Shown here: positions 55,496 through 63,687 of the stretch, in pieces
Layout of the letters: every line of letters begins with the position of its first letter
Numbering within the stretch: the stretch's first letter is position 1
NCBI GenBank assembly: GCA_963746255.1
Contig: CAVVAJ010000001.1
Coordinates: 930,001-994,000 of the forward strand
Length of the DNA stretch: 64,000 nt
Direction of reading: 5' to 3'
From: DAOVXM01 sp963746255
GTDB lineage: Bacteria > Chloroflexota > Anaerolineae > Anaerolineales > UBA4823
The notes under the pieces: model-generated
The model's database searches: none
Told to the model about the DNA's origin: nothing
What the model saw: only the letters and a program-made list of their open reading frames with translations
Position numbers and translations under genes: made by a program

Positions 55496-56773
55496 ATGGA
55501 AATTGACTTACTTTATGGGAGAACCGGACTGACTGTTGAGTTGCCGGATTCATCACAAGTTATCCAATCTCAATATGTTACAGGGCTTCCAAACGAGTCC
55601 CAGGCGATCCGTTATGCCCTGGGTAATCCGATCAACTCACCGAATCTTTCCAGTCTAGTACATCCTGGAGACAACGTCGTCATTGTCCACACCGATATCA
55701 CCCGTGCCACTCCAAATGACCGCCTGCTGCCGGTTATCATCCACGAGATCGAAGCAGCCGGTGTAGATCGTGCTGATATCACGTTGCTGAACGGACTGGG
55801 TACTCACAGATATCAAACACCAGCTGAATTACGGGAAATGCTCGGCGACCGATTGATGGACGGCTACCACTGTCTGCAGCACAGCGCCTTTGACGAAGCA
55901 GGTTTGGTCGACCTTGGCCGAACATCGTACGGGCATCCAGTACGGATAAACCGTACCTACTTGGAAGCAGACGTTCGCATCCTGACCGGTCTCATCGAGC
56001 CGCATTTCTTTGCTGGTTTCAGCGGTGGCCCTAAAGCCGTCCTGCCATCACTAGCAGGTGCTGAGAGTGTCCTGACCAATCACAGTATTGACTTTATCTC
56101 CCACCCGAAGTCCACTTGGGGTGTTACATCTGGAAATCCGGTCTGGGAGGAGATGAAAGAGGTCGCATTACGAACGAAACCCACATTCCTGGTCAATGTG
56201 ACCCTTAATCGAGATCAAGCCATTACGGGCGTGTTTGCTGGTGAGATGTTAGCGGCACACAGGACGGGCTCCCAATTCGTCCGTAAACACAGTATGGTAC
56301 CGGTTGAAAAGCCATTTGACATTGTCGTGACGACGAACAGCGGGTATCCTCTTGACCAGAATCTGTACCAATCGGTTAAAGGGATGAGCAGTGCTGCTCA
56401 AATTGTGAAACCAAGCGGAGCGATCATCATCGCCGCGGCTTGTGAAGATGGTCTCCCTGAGCACGGGCAGTATGCGAACTTACTGCGGAAAGCCGGTTCA
56501 CTTCGGGGACTGTTGGATATGCTCGCACAGCCGGATTTCTCCGCACCCGACCAATGGCAGGTGCAGATTCAGGCTCAAATCCAGCAGCGAGCTGATGTAT
56601 ACGTCTTCTCAGACGGCCTAAGTGATGTTCAGATAAGGGCGGCACACTTCACACCCATTGGTGATTTATCCAAGAGAGTTAGCGAGCTCACCGAAATTTA
56701 CGGATCGCAAGCATCCATCGCTGTCCTGCCTGAAGGCCCGCTGACTGTCGCTTTCTTGGCTCAGCGAGAGTAA
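55496..56773 (+). CDS. larA: Lactate racemase family protein (LarA/DUF2088)
   Basis: The 425-aa protein has the residues that hold the nickel-pincer cofactor and substrate in LarA: DITRATP, GTHRYQT, EPHFFAGFSGGPKAVLP (the Lys that binds the cofactor and the ligand His) and TNHSIDF. It racemises or epimerises a 2-hydroxy acid in the cytoplasm. The cofactor genes larB, larC and larE are not in the window, so they must lie elsewhere or the protein serves another 2-hydroxy acid. YihY follows 18 bp downstream. Confidence 0.88.
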   Translation: MEIDLLYGRTGLTVELPDSSQVIQSQYVTGLPNESQAIRYALGNPINSPNLSSLVHPGDNVVIVHTDITRATPNDRLLPVIIHEIEAAGVDRADITLLNGLGTHRYQTPAELREMLGDRLMDGYHCLQHSAFDEAGLVDLGRTSYGHPVRINRTYLEADVRILTGLIEPHFFAGFSGGPKAVLPSLAGAESVLTNHSIDFISHPKSTWGVTSGNPVWEEMKEVALRTKPTFLVNVTLNRDQAITGVFAGEMLAAHRTGSQFVRKHSMVPVEKPFDIVVTTNSGYPLDQNLYQSVKGMSSAAQIVKPSGAIIIAAACEDGLPEHGQYANLLRKAGSLRGLLDMLAQPDFSAPDQWQVQIQAQIQQRADVYVFSDGLSDVQIRAAHFTPIGDLSKRVSELTEIYGSQASIAVLPEGPLTVAFLAQRE

Positions 56774-56791
56774 TAAATAGGAGAAAATAAC

Positions 56792-57643
56792 ATGCAGCAA
56801 AAACCACCCCTAATTGACTTCTTCAAAGAAGTGTATAACATCTGGATCACCGAAAGGCCCAGCCAGTTAGCCGCAGCATTAGCCTATTTCAGCTTATTCT
56901 CCATCGCCCCGATCATCTATATTGCGTTCACAATTGTCAGCCTATTGTTAAATGAAGCCTTGGTTGAATCTCAAATGATAGAGCGGGCTGCTGCGCAGAT
57001 GAATCCGGAGGTATATGAATTCTTGACAAGCGCCGTCAACCAATTGGCTGAAACAACATCTAACGGGAATATCATCATATCATTGATCGGGATCATCGCA
57101 CTTTTTTATGCAGCCTCATCGCTCTTCTTCCAAATCCAATATGCGCTCAACAAGATCTGGAATGTCCCCTTACCAGAGAGAGACCAAACCGGAGTCTTTA
57201 TTCGCCAGCGATTGTTCTCTTTCTTGATGGTACTTGGTGTTGCTTTGCTGCTAATCGTGGTTACCCTGGTAAGTCTGGTGATCTCCTTTGTGGATAATTT
57301 CATTGAGCTCAACCTAATCATCCGTATTTTAAATACACTCTCATTGCTCGTCATAATCACCGCTGCCTTAATTTTGATTTATAAAATTCTACCGGACACT
57401 AAAATCGCCTGGCGGGATGTCTATTTGGGAGCCTTCAGCGCAGCACTTTTATTGATGATCGCAGCATTTTTCCTGGGTTTGTATATATCAAGCAGCCGTC
57501 TAACTTCGGCGGTAGAAGCTGCCGGAACCGTGGCGGTATTCTTGATCACCTTCAACGTCATGGCGCAAATTTTCCTAATCGGCGCGGTAATTACACGGAT
57601 ATATGCACATACCTATGGTTCGCAAACCGTCGAACGCCCTTAA
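56792..57643 (+). CDS. YihY/BrkB-family membrane protein
   Basis: Six hydrophobic helices in 283 aa and the conserved N-terminal ITERPSQLAAALAYFSLFSIAP and ALNKIWNVP are the YihY/virulence-factor BrkB signature. The role is not established; once called a ribonuclease BN, now seen as an integral membrane protein, perhaps a transporter. TAGGAGAAAATAAC precedes the ATG. It seems co-transcribed with larA. Confidence 0.9.
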   Translation: MQQKPPLIDFFKEVYNIWITERPSQLAAALAYFSLFSIAPIIYIAFTIVSLLLNEALVESQMIERAAAQMNPEVYEFLTSAVNQLAETTSNGNIIISLIGIIALFYAASSLFFQIQYALNKIWNVPLPERDQTGVFIRQRLFSFLMVLGVALLLIVVTLVSLVISFVDNFIELNLIIRILNTLSLLVIITAALILIYKILPDTKIAWRDVYLGAFSAALLLMIAAFFLGLYISSSRLTSAVEAAGTVAVFLITFNVMAQIFLIGAVITRIYAHTYGSQTVERP

Positions 57644-57780
57644 CCGATTCTTTACACAGCATGGTTCTCAATCAGGCGGCGCTATAGTTGATTGGCTCGG
57701 ATGCAGAAAAGCTGCATCTGTCTACAAATTCATATAAGTGATATGACGAATGAATCAAATACTCAGAAAGGAGCAGTAAA

Positions 57781-58764
57781 ATGACTGAAACAAATCAAGA
57801 TGCAAATGGCAAATCATCCGGCAACAAAGTGCTGACCGTCATTGTGGTGATTTTGGGTGTCATTGCCGTAATCCTACTCGGTATATTCCTGGCAGGCTTG
57901 TTTGGCGACAGTAGTGAGGCACCCGCACCAACAGTGATCCCACCAACGCCAGCCCCGGGTGTACCAACGGTGACAACGATGGATTACGTCAACATTCGCA
58001 GCGGTCCAGGGAATAATTATCCGGTTTATGGTGTTGTCGCTCCAGGTACATCTGGCGAAGCGATAGGAACCAGTGCGGATGGTCAGTGGTACAGCGTTAA
58101 AGTTCCTACAGAGATCATCGCATCGGGCAATGCCTGGGTATCGGCCGATTATGTCGTTGCCCAGAACACTGAGAATTTACCCATCGTGCCAGCACCCCCT
58201 CCACCGCCGACCGTGCCACCGCCATCCCCGGCACCGGGCTCAGCGACCGTTACAGCTTTGACTGCTATCAACGTGCGGAGTGGACCTGGAACGAATTATG
58301 ACATCTATGGTGTCGCCCCGCAGGGTACAGTTTTTGAGACAATCGGCATCAGCTCGGACGGAGGATGGTATGCAGTTAAGATCCCCACTGAATATGCCGC
58401 ATCTGGTACCGGATGGGTGAGCGCCTCCTATGTTAAAGCTGACAACACCCAGAATCTCCCCGTGATTGATACTCCGGCGCCGCCAACTGACGTTATCCCC
58501 CCTCCGCCTGACCCAGGAGGACCGACTGCGGTGAACTTTGAACCGATTAATGTCCGTTCCGGACCGAGCTCGCAGTATCCGAGCTATGGTGTCGCCCCGA
58601 TCGGAACTGTTTTTAAAGTGACTGGTGTAAGCGCTGATGGCAGTTGGTGGGTGGTCGCGATACCGCCCATCATCGCTCCCAATGGACAGGGTTGGATAAA
58701 CGCTGCTTATGTCAACACAGCCAATACTGCCAACGTTCCAATTGTTGAGTCTCCCCCGCTGTAA
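57781..58764 (+). CDS. Membrane-anchored protein with three SH3b repeats
   Basis: After a short cytoplasmic start and one helix (about 17-45), three repeated SH3b domains follow, each starting with (V/I)N(I/V)RSGP and ending in GW(V/I)(S/N)A(S/D/A)YV, separated by Pro-rich linkers (PAPPPPPTVPPPSP). SH3b domains bind cell-wall peptides or glycans, so it is probably a surface protein. GAAAGGAGCAG precedes the ATG. The three repeats suggest internal duplication. Confidence 0.9.
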   Translation: MTETNQDANGKSSGNKVLTVIVVILGVIAVILLGIFLAGLFGDSSEAPAPTVIPPTPAPGVPTVTTMDYVNIRSGPGNNYPVYGVVAPGTSGEAIGTSADGQWYSVKVPTEIIASGNAWVSADYVVAQNTENLPIVPAPPPPPTVPPPSPAPGSATVTALTAINVRSGPGTNYDIYGVAPQGTVFETIGISSDGGWYAVKIPTEYAASGTGWVSASYVKADNTQNLPVIDTPAPPTDVIPPPPDPGGPTAVNFEPINVRSGPSSQYPSYGVAPIGTVFKVTGVSADGSWWVVAIPPIIAPNGQGWINAAYVNTANTANVPIVESPPL

Positions 58765-58792
58765 GGTAAATCTAACTACTACTTTAAATAAA

Positions 58793-58818
58793 AGGGCGCT
58801 GCTATATAGCAGCGCCCT
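58793..58818. terminator. Bidirectional 26-bp palindromic terminator
   Basis: AGGGCGCTGCTAT is followed directly by its exact complement. It lies between the convergent SH3b and dehydrogenase genes. Confidence 0.65.
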
Positions 58819-58847
58819 AGCTTCTTCCACAAAATTCACTTTCAATA

Positions 58848-59690
58848 CTATCGCCCTCTTACAGCTTGGAGTAGCTCTTCCAACTCTGGTAGTTCAAGAG
58901 CGTCTTTGAATTTTGCCAGACGCCGGTACACGATTGCAGCTCCAGCGTGAAACTCATCCGGTGCACCTGTTGAACGGAATGTCGCCGCTATCTCGTCCAT
59001 CTCACCAGCAAAACGCCAAGCCTTCGCTGCAACTCGCCGTACCCTGGTTTCAGCACTACCCGCCAATTCAGGAAAATCGCGCTGCCACTGGTCTTTCAGC
59101 TCCTCCCAAACATCTAAATAATCTGCCGCGCTGAGAATTGTGGAAATTAATGCGGTCGATCCTTTCGTGTACGCGGCATAACACATTTTTAGGGCGGAAG
59201 CCTTACCTGGGTCAGCGCCGATCACGGTGGTCTCTAAAGGGCCAGCGCTGAACAGCTCGGCGATATCAGCAGAGCGCTCACCGGAGAGGTACAGCCAGGT
59301 GTCACCCGGCTCCCAGGCCGGTCCACCGATAATGCCACCATCAATGAAAGCGACTCCCGCCGCTGTCATTATCCCTGATATCCGTCTAACAGTAGCTGGT
59401 GCGATCGCGTTTGCATCGCAGTACATGCCTTGAAAGCCTGATGCTACCACCTCATTTGCTACGTCAACTGCGGCATGGGGCGGGCAAACGCTGATCAGCA
59501 CCTTGCAGGTCTGGCAAAACTCTTCGAAGGATTTAACTTCCCGTAGGTTTTGTCCTTCCGCCCGTTGTCGGGTTGCTGGGCTCCTGCCCGCCGAGCACCA
59601 AATTACAGTATTGCCCGTTCTTGTAGCAGCCACCGCAATAGAAATCCCCATTGCACCCGGGTGTAAGATACCAACAATTTTTACATGCAT
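58848..59690 (-). CDS. NAD(P)-binding 6-phosphogluconate-dehydrogenase-like protein (DUF1932)
   Basis: The N-terminal Rossmann motif VGILHPGAMGISIA and the following segment DANAIAPATVRRIS belong to the 3-hydroxyisobutyrate/6-phosphogluconate dehydrogenase superfamily. The C-terminal ~100 residues, with GKASALKMCYAAYTKG (the conserved Lys) and a helical DUF1932 region, place it in the DUF1932 subgroup. It should be a cytoplasmic oxidoreductase for a small hydroxy acid. A class II aldolase gene is divergently placed, which often accompanies such enzymes in sugar-acid catabolism. Confidence 0.85.
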   Translation of the reverse strand: MHVKIVGILHPGAMGISIAVAATRTGNTVIWCSAGRSPATRQRAEGQNLREVKSFEEFCQTCKVLISVCPPHAAVDVANEVVASGFQGMYCDANAIAPATVRRISGIMTAAGVAFIDGGIIGGPAWEPGDTWLYLSGERSADIAELFSAGPLETTVIGADPGKASALKMCYAAYTKGSTALISTILSAADYLDVWEELKDQWQRDFPELAGSAETRVRRVAAKAWRFAGEMDEIAATFRSTGAPDEFHAGAAIVYRRLAKFKDALELPELEELLQAVRGR

Positions 59691-60011
59691 ACCTTAAACT
59701 CCTGATTATTTTTACACATCAAGACCTGGGATAGATTCGAGTTGAAGTATAGAGCTTGTCAAGCTCCGGGAATCAGACGATACAACTCTTCTCGCACAAG
59801 GTGATCGATACCAGATACTGCTGTCATATTGTAGCATCCACCTCGCCGAATTTGGTATTAGGCTAAACCATATACCATAACATGACCGTTTGCTTCTGGA
59901 AATCAAACCCGGTACTGATCAAAGGAGTGTATGATTAACCTATCGTTTGTCCATGCTTTATAAATGTGGAAAGCAATAAGGCATATAATTTTACTAGCGA
60001 AGGAAAGAGTG
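59691..60011. other. Divergent intergenic region, 321 bp
   Basis: It separates the dehydrogenase and aldolase genes. On the minus strand a 22-codon frame (start near 59822, GAGGTGG upstream) is possible but unconvincing. No certain promoter is seen. Confidence 0.4.
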
Positions 60012-60596
60012 ATGCAAGAACAATACGCCCGGGAGCACATCTGTGAAATTGGCCGCCGGCTATATCAAGCGGGTCTAGTGCGCGGTTCAGACGGTAACTT
60101 TTCTATCCGTCTAGCACTCGATGAAATCCTGATCACTCCGGCTGGGGTTTCCAAAGGTTACCTGGAGCCGGCAGACCCAGTGGTTATCGACCGACAGGGA
60201 AACATATTGCGCGGAGACGAGCTGCCATCTTCAGAATACCGGCTGCATCTTGCTGCCTATGAAGTTAGGGAAGATGTCGAGGCGGTCGTTCACTCACACC
60301 CACCTCGTGCGATGGCATTTTCTATCGCCGGACGAGAATTTCCCCAGCATATTCTGCCAGAAATCGAGATCTTCTTTCCGAAGGGTATTCCGACCGCAGC
60401 GTACCAACAACCCGGGACTACCAAACTCGCGAAAACGATGCGGGCTTACTACCGGGATTATGATCTCGTTATCATGTCCCACCACGGGGTAGTCAGCATT
60501 GGTGATGATATTTTCAGCGCCTGGCGGTTAACCGAACACCTCGAAGCATGTGCAGAGACCTTGTTCTATGCCAAGGGTCTTGGTGCGACCTTCTAA
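60012..60596 (+). CDS. Class II aldolase/adducin family protein (FucA/AraD-like)
   Basis: ATG 60012 is chosen for the AAGGAAAGAG before it. The 194-aa protein has LVRGSDGNFSIRL, ITPAGVSKGYL, the catalytic Glu in SSEYRLH, the zinc ligands HSHPPRA and the third His in MSHHGVVS. Members cleave or epimerise sugar phosphates with zinc in the cytoplasm. Together with the neighbouring DUF1932 dehydrogenase it fits breakdown of a four- or five-carbon sugar acid, as an inference. Confidence 0.9.
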   Translation: MQEQYAREHICEIGRRLYQAGLVRGSDGNFSIRLALDEILITPAGVSKGYLEPADPVVIDRQGNILRGDELPSSEYRLHLAAYEVREDVEAVVHSHPPRAMAFSIAGREFPQHILPEIEIFFPKGIPTAAYQQPGTTKLAKTMRAYYRDYDLVIMSHHGVVSIGDDIFSAWRLTEHLEACAETLFYAKGLGATF

Positions 60597-60693
60597 TAGC
60601 GGAACTCTGTGAGAGATCCGGGCGCGCAATCTTGACAACCCAAAAATAATATATCATCCGAAAAAGTTTAGAAACTGACGTTGAAGAACTGGA

Positions 60694-60954
60694 TCAATAC
60701 TCCTGGGCAGCTTTCTCGAGCAGGGCAAATCCGAGCGGGATCAATTCTTCCAAATAGGCGTAATCATCCTGCTGTTCAACAGAATATGTGCCAACGGAAT
60801 CATTTTCTAAGCGTGTGACCAATTTCAGCAATGTACCACGATAACCGCTCGTCCGGCGTGCCCAAATGGAATCAGCAGATAGTCTCGCCATTCTGTCAAT
60901 CAGCAGATACGCAAGCGCTATCCTGGTGTTGGATTCGGTGACTATTTCATCCAT
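60694..60954 (-). CDS. Small hypothetical protein
   Basis: The 86-aa frame is charged and helical (ALAYLLIDRMARLSADSIWARR) with no recognised domain. Its composition looks coding and it is not overlapped by another gene, but no good ribosome site precedes the ATG. Nothing can be said about its function. Confidence 0.5.
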   Translation of the reverse strand: MDEIVTESNTRIALAYLLIDRMARLSADSIWARRTSGYRGTLLKLVTRLENDSVGTYSVEQQDDYAYLEELIPLGFALLEKAAQEY

Positions 60955-61351
60955 CGAGAACTATGATGACCGGGTGATAATTTTCGTTTAGCTTCTTCAG
61001 GAAAGGTTAGTTTTACTAGTCTATTGTATACCAAATCATCAGCAGCCGAATGAAAAATAGAACAAAAGGGCGAGCTGACAATAAGTCGAAGGAGCATAAT
61101 CGGTTATTAGGCTTCAGATCTTAGAATTAATAAGTATCTCTCCCGATCAATCCAAGCTTCAAGTTCGTGGGATGGATATGATCCCCCATACACATGAATT
61201 GGATTAATATTGCCACTCGACCGTGTTATGTTGGGTAAAATTTTGATAGGATTTTGGAATACTGTTGTAACCTTTTTTAGATCACGGCATCTAAATATCG
61301 GTATTAATTTGCAAAAAACCAATTACCCTTTATCAGGATGAGGAGATCCTT
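60955..61351. other. Intergenic region, 397 bp
   Basis: AT-rich; a 71-codon frame on the minus strand (61107-61322) has no recognisable features. The FmdB ribosome site (AGGAGATCCTT) is at its right end. Confidence 0.4.
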
Positions 61352-61567
61352 ATGCCGTTATTCGAATTTGTTTGTGATGACTGTGGGCAGCCCTTTGAAG
61401 AGCTACTGCTCAGTTCTTCTGCGATCAACGATGTAAGCTGCCCAGCATGTGATAGCCAGCAGGTCAAGAAGAAAATCTCAACTTTCGCCTCGCGGTCTGC
61501 CGGCGCGAGTATTTTCGCAGCCCCAAGCTACAGGACCGCTTCCAACTGCGGTTCCGGCAGTGTTTGA
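61352..61567 (+). CDS. FmdB-family zinc-ribbon protein
   Basis: The 71-aa protein opens with MPLFEFVCDDCGQPFEELL and has a second CPAC pair, giving the CxxC...CxxC zinc ribbon of FmdB-type putative regulators. The C-terminal Ser/Ala-rich tail is disordered. GAGGAGATCC precedes the ATG. A terminator follows. Confidence 0.85.
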   Translation: MPLFEFVCDDCGQPFEELLLSSSAINDVSCPACDSQQVKKKISTFASRSAGASIFAAPSYRTASNCGSGSV

Positions 61568-61623
61568 GGGGTTTAGTACATACCAGCCGTGCGCTGGGTA
61601 ATCAAACTACGTTAGGAATTTAG

Positions 61624-61655
61624 AGATCCATCTGTAGCTTCAGGTGGATCTTTTT
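61624..61655 (+). terminator. Intrinsic terminator after the FmdB gene
   Basis: AGATCCATCT pairs with AGGTGGATCT (one wobble) around an 8-base loop, followed by five T. Confidence 0.75.
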
Positions 61656-61750
61656 CTGCCAGAAGACCACAACAAAGTAAAAAATTGATCCAGTCACGCA
61701 CCCTTGTGCTATACTCGGAGGAATCACCTTATGACTGGATATAGGAAGTT

Positions 61751-63334
61751 ATGGCGCTGTCACCAACCGATTTAAAGACATTGCTGCGGCTAGCTTTCGC
61801 GGACCAGATAACGTGGCTATCACCAATCCGCGGAGAAACCCCTCAAGTACGCTGGATCTGCTCCACCATTACCAGGGTTCAGGCGGGTGATCTGCTGCTG
61901 GTAGCAGGGACTGAACTAGGATCTGACAGCATCCAAACAGCCAATCATGCCGGTGCGAGTGCCTTGTTGGTTTTGAATAATGTCGAAGAGCAAGTGGACT
62001 TTACTGAATCCCCGCTGCCGGTCGCGCTGCACCACTCAACAGATAGTATCCGTGAGATCGAGAAACTGCTCAGTACAATTCTCATCAACCAACGCGCCGC
62101 ATTGATGGAGCGTGGCGTGCGTATCCACACCCAACTGGCACAGATTGAAGCGGAGGGCGGAGGTTTATCCCACTTGGTGGAAGGTATTGCCGAACTCTCC
62201 GGACGCGGCGTGGTCATCCAAGATAAACGTCTCGCCGCGGTCGCCCACGCCCCATCGCCCGTTCTGTTAGCTATTTGGGATGAACTGCTGCCGCAGCTGT
62301 GTAGTCCAAAATCTCTACCTGACCAGCTTCAAAACCGCAAACAAGCCGGACCTCAGGCGGTTATCCTTACCCAAACCCTGCCTGGAAACATAGCCCGATT
62401 GGTAACACCGATCGTTGTCGGAGAGGTATCCCGAGGCTATTTATCCTTGGTTGGTTTCCCTAATGATTTTGATCCTCTAGACCAAGTCGTCGCCGAACAA
62501 GGTGCGATGGTTTGCGCGGTTGAGATGTCGCGCGCCAAGGCTGTACGTGAAGCCGAAAAACGCCTCAAAGGAGATCTATTAACTGCTCTGATACACGAAA
62601 ACCTATCGCCGCGCGATGCCAGATTGTGGGCTCAATCGATGAGCATCGATCTGGATGCCCCACACGCCGCGCTGCGTCTATCTTGGGATTCTCCAGATCC
62701 ACCCTCACGCCGGCGCCTGGAGACACTAGTAAATGGTGAACTCGCCGCGCAGGAGCTAAAAGGTACGCTCAGCCTGATGGGACAAGAGATCGTCTGCTTC
62801 TGCCAAGAAGCCCCTCAAGTGGATCGCCCTTTCACCACACTAGCCCTGGCGCGCAGTGTGATCAAACAAGGTGCCGTGGAATACCCTGATCGCCCGATCC
62901 GCTGTGGTGTTGGATCGCTGGCTGCGGATCTGATTGCTTGGCGGGACTCTTTCCGGCAAGCTGGGCAAGCGCTGGTGATGGCAAACCGTTTTCAGGAGGA
63001 CAAACCGCTTTATTTCCCGGACCTGTCTGTCTACCGGCTGCTGATGCAGATCGAGCACAACCCGGAGCTTGGTAAATTCAAGCAGGAGATCTTGGGTCCG
63101 ATCCTAACGACTGAGAATGCATCCGAACTGCTCCACACGCTGGAAACATACTTCGAGCATAATGGGAATCTCTCACAAACCGCGGACGCGCTCTTCGTTC
63201 ACCGAAACACTTTGCTATACCGCATGAACCGCATCGCCGGCATCGCGGGGCTAGAAATGGAAGATCCCGATACGAGACTTGCCTTGCAGCTAGCGTTGAT
63301 CTGCCACCGTATGCTAGACTCAAAATCGAATTGA
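61751..63334 (+). CDS. PucR-family transcriptional regulator
   Basis: The 527-aa protein has an N-terminal PucR-like domain (about 20-120), a central GAF/GGDEF-like region, and a C-terminal PucR helix-turn-helix: LLHTLETYFEHNGNLSQTA, then VHRNTLLYRMNRI. Members control purine, polyamine or amino-acid catabolism genes through a small-molecule signal. TAGGAAGTT precedes the ATG. Targets cannot be read; neighbours include ilvD downstream. Confidence 0.88.
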   Translation: MALSPTDLKTLLRLAFADQITWLSPIRGETPQVRWICSTITRVQAGDLLLVAGTELGSDSIQTANHAGASALLVLNNVEEQVDFTESPLPVALHHSTDSIREIEKLLSTILINQRAALMERGVRIHTQLAQIEAEGGGLSHLVEGIAELSGRGVVIQDKRLAAVAHAPSPVLLAIWDELLPQLCSPKSLPDQLQNRKQAGPQAVILTQTLPGNIARLVTPIVVGEVSRGYLSLVGFPNDFDPLDQVVAEQGAMVCAVEMSRAKAVREAEKRLKGDLLTALIHENLSPRDARLWAQSMSIDLDAPHAALRLSWDSPDPPSRRRLETLVNGELAAQELKGTLSLMGQEIVCFCQEAPQVDRPFTTLALARSVIKQGAVEYPDRPIRCGVGSLAADLIAWRDSFRQAGQALVMANRFQEDKPLYFPDLSVYRLLMQIEHNPELGKFKQEILGPILTTENASELLHTLETYFEHNGNLSQTADALFVHRNTLLYRMNRIAGIAGLEMEDPDTRLALQLALICHRMLDSKSN

Positions 63335-63487
63335 AAGGGGAAAATTACCCCATAATCCATCTTTATTGGGCATTATGCCATAAGAGTAAGGGGGAAATGT
63401 TAGGTAAAATGCCGATGGACAATCCCCCTTCGAGCATATAAACTTAGGATAATTTATAGCAGCTTGAAAATATAGGATTCATTCTTG

Positions 63488-63598
63488 ATGATCTCACTTA
63501 GCTTATTTGGATTAATTTTGGTTGTCCTCCTGGTTCTCATTCTTGGGATTGAGAGCCCCAAACCTGCTTGGGCAGCCAAGGCTGAGGAGTTGAGATAA
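63488..63598 (+). CDS. Candidate ilv leader peptide, 36 aa
   Basis: The frame encodes MISLSLFGLILVVLLVLILG followed by a polar tail and TAA. Thirteen consecutive codons (9-21) hold twelve Ile, Leu or Val and one Gly. This matches the control region of branched-chain amino-acid leader peptides such as E. coli IlvL. AGGA lies about 12 bases before the ATG, a weak ribosome site. The frame sits 36 bp before a terminator and 89 bp before ilvD. It could instead be a small membrane protein. Confidence 0.55.
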   Translation: MISLSLFGLILVVLLVLILGIESPKPAWAAKAEELR

Positions 63599-63634
63599 TT
63601 CTGAAGTCCGGCTAAGTGCTAAACCCTGAGTGCA

Positions 63635-63670
63635 ACGGGGCTGCCCAAATAGCAGCCCCGTTTTATTTTT
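63635..63670 (+). terminator. Intrinsic terminator immediately before ilvD
   Basis: ACGGGGCTGC pairs with GCAGCCCCGT around CCAAATA, followed by TTTATTTTT. It lies between the leader frame and the ilvD ribosome site, so it can only help gene control if it is conditional. Confidence 0.85.
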
Positions 63671-63687
63671 GTCGCGGAGAAGACAGC

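Larger units (their letters stand above)
63488..63670 (+). promoter_or_regulatory. Putative ribosome-mediated attenuator of ilvD
   Basis: The region holds the Ile/Leu/Val-rich leader frame, a candidate antiterminator strand TTGGGCAGCC (63568-63577) and an exact 10-base partner GGCTGCCCAA (63639-63648) that overlaps the left arm of the terminator stem. Pairing would prevent the terminator, as when ribosomes stall in the leader for lack of charged tRNA. A competing CCCAA/TTGGG hairpin around 63556-63572 could act as strand 1:2. The geometry is plausible but not proven. Confidence 0.5.

Noticed and set aside
59712..59906. Minus-strand 64-codon frame and a nested 22-codon frame
   Set aside because: Ser/Arg-rich low-complexity reading; the short frame has only a loose SD. 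Not enough to call a gene.
61107..61322. Minus-strand 71-codon frame
   Set aside because: AT-rich, no ribosome site or domain; treated as non-coding.
63335..63687. T-box riboswitch ahead of ilvD
   Set aside because: No T-box consensus (AGGGTGGNACCGCG-like) or specifier stem visible; the peptide-leader model fits better.
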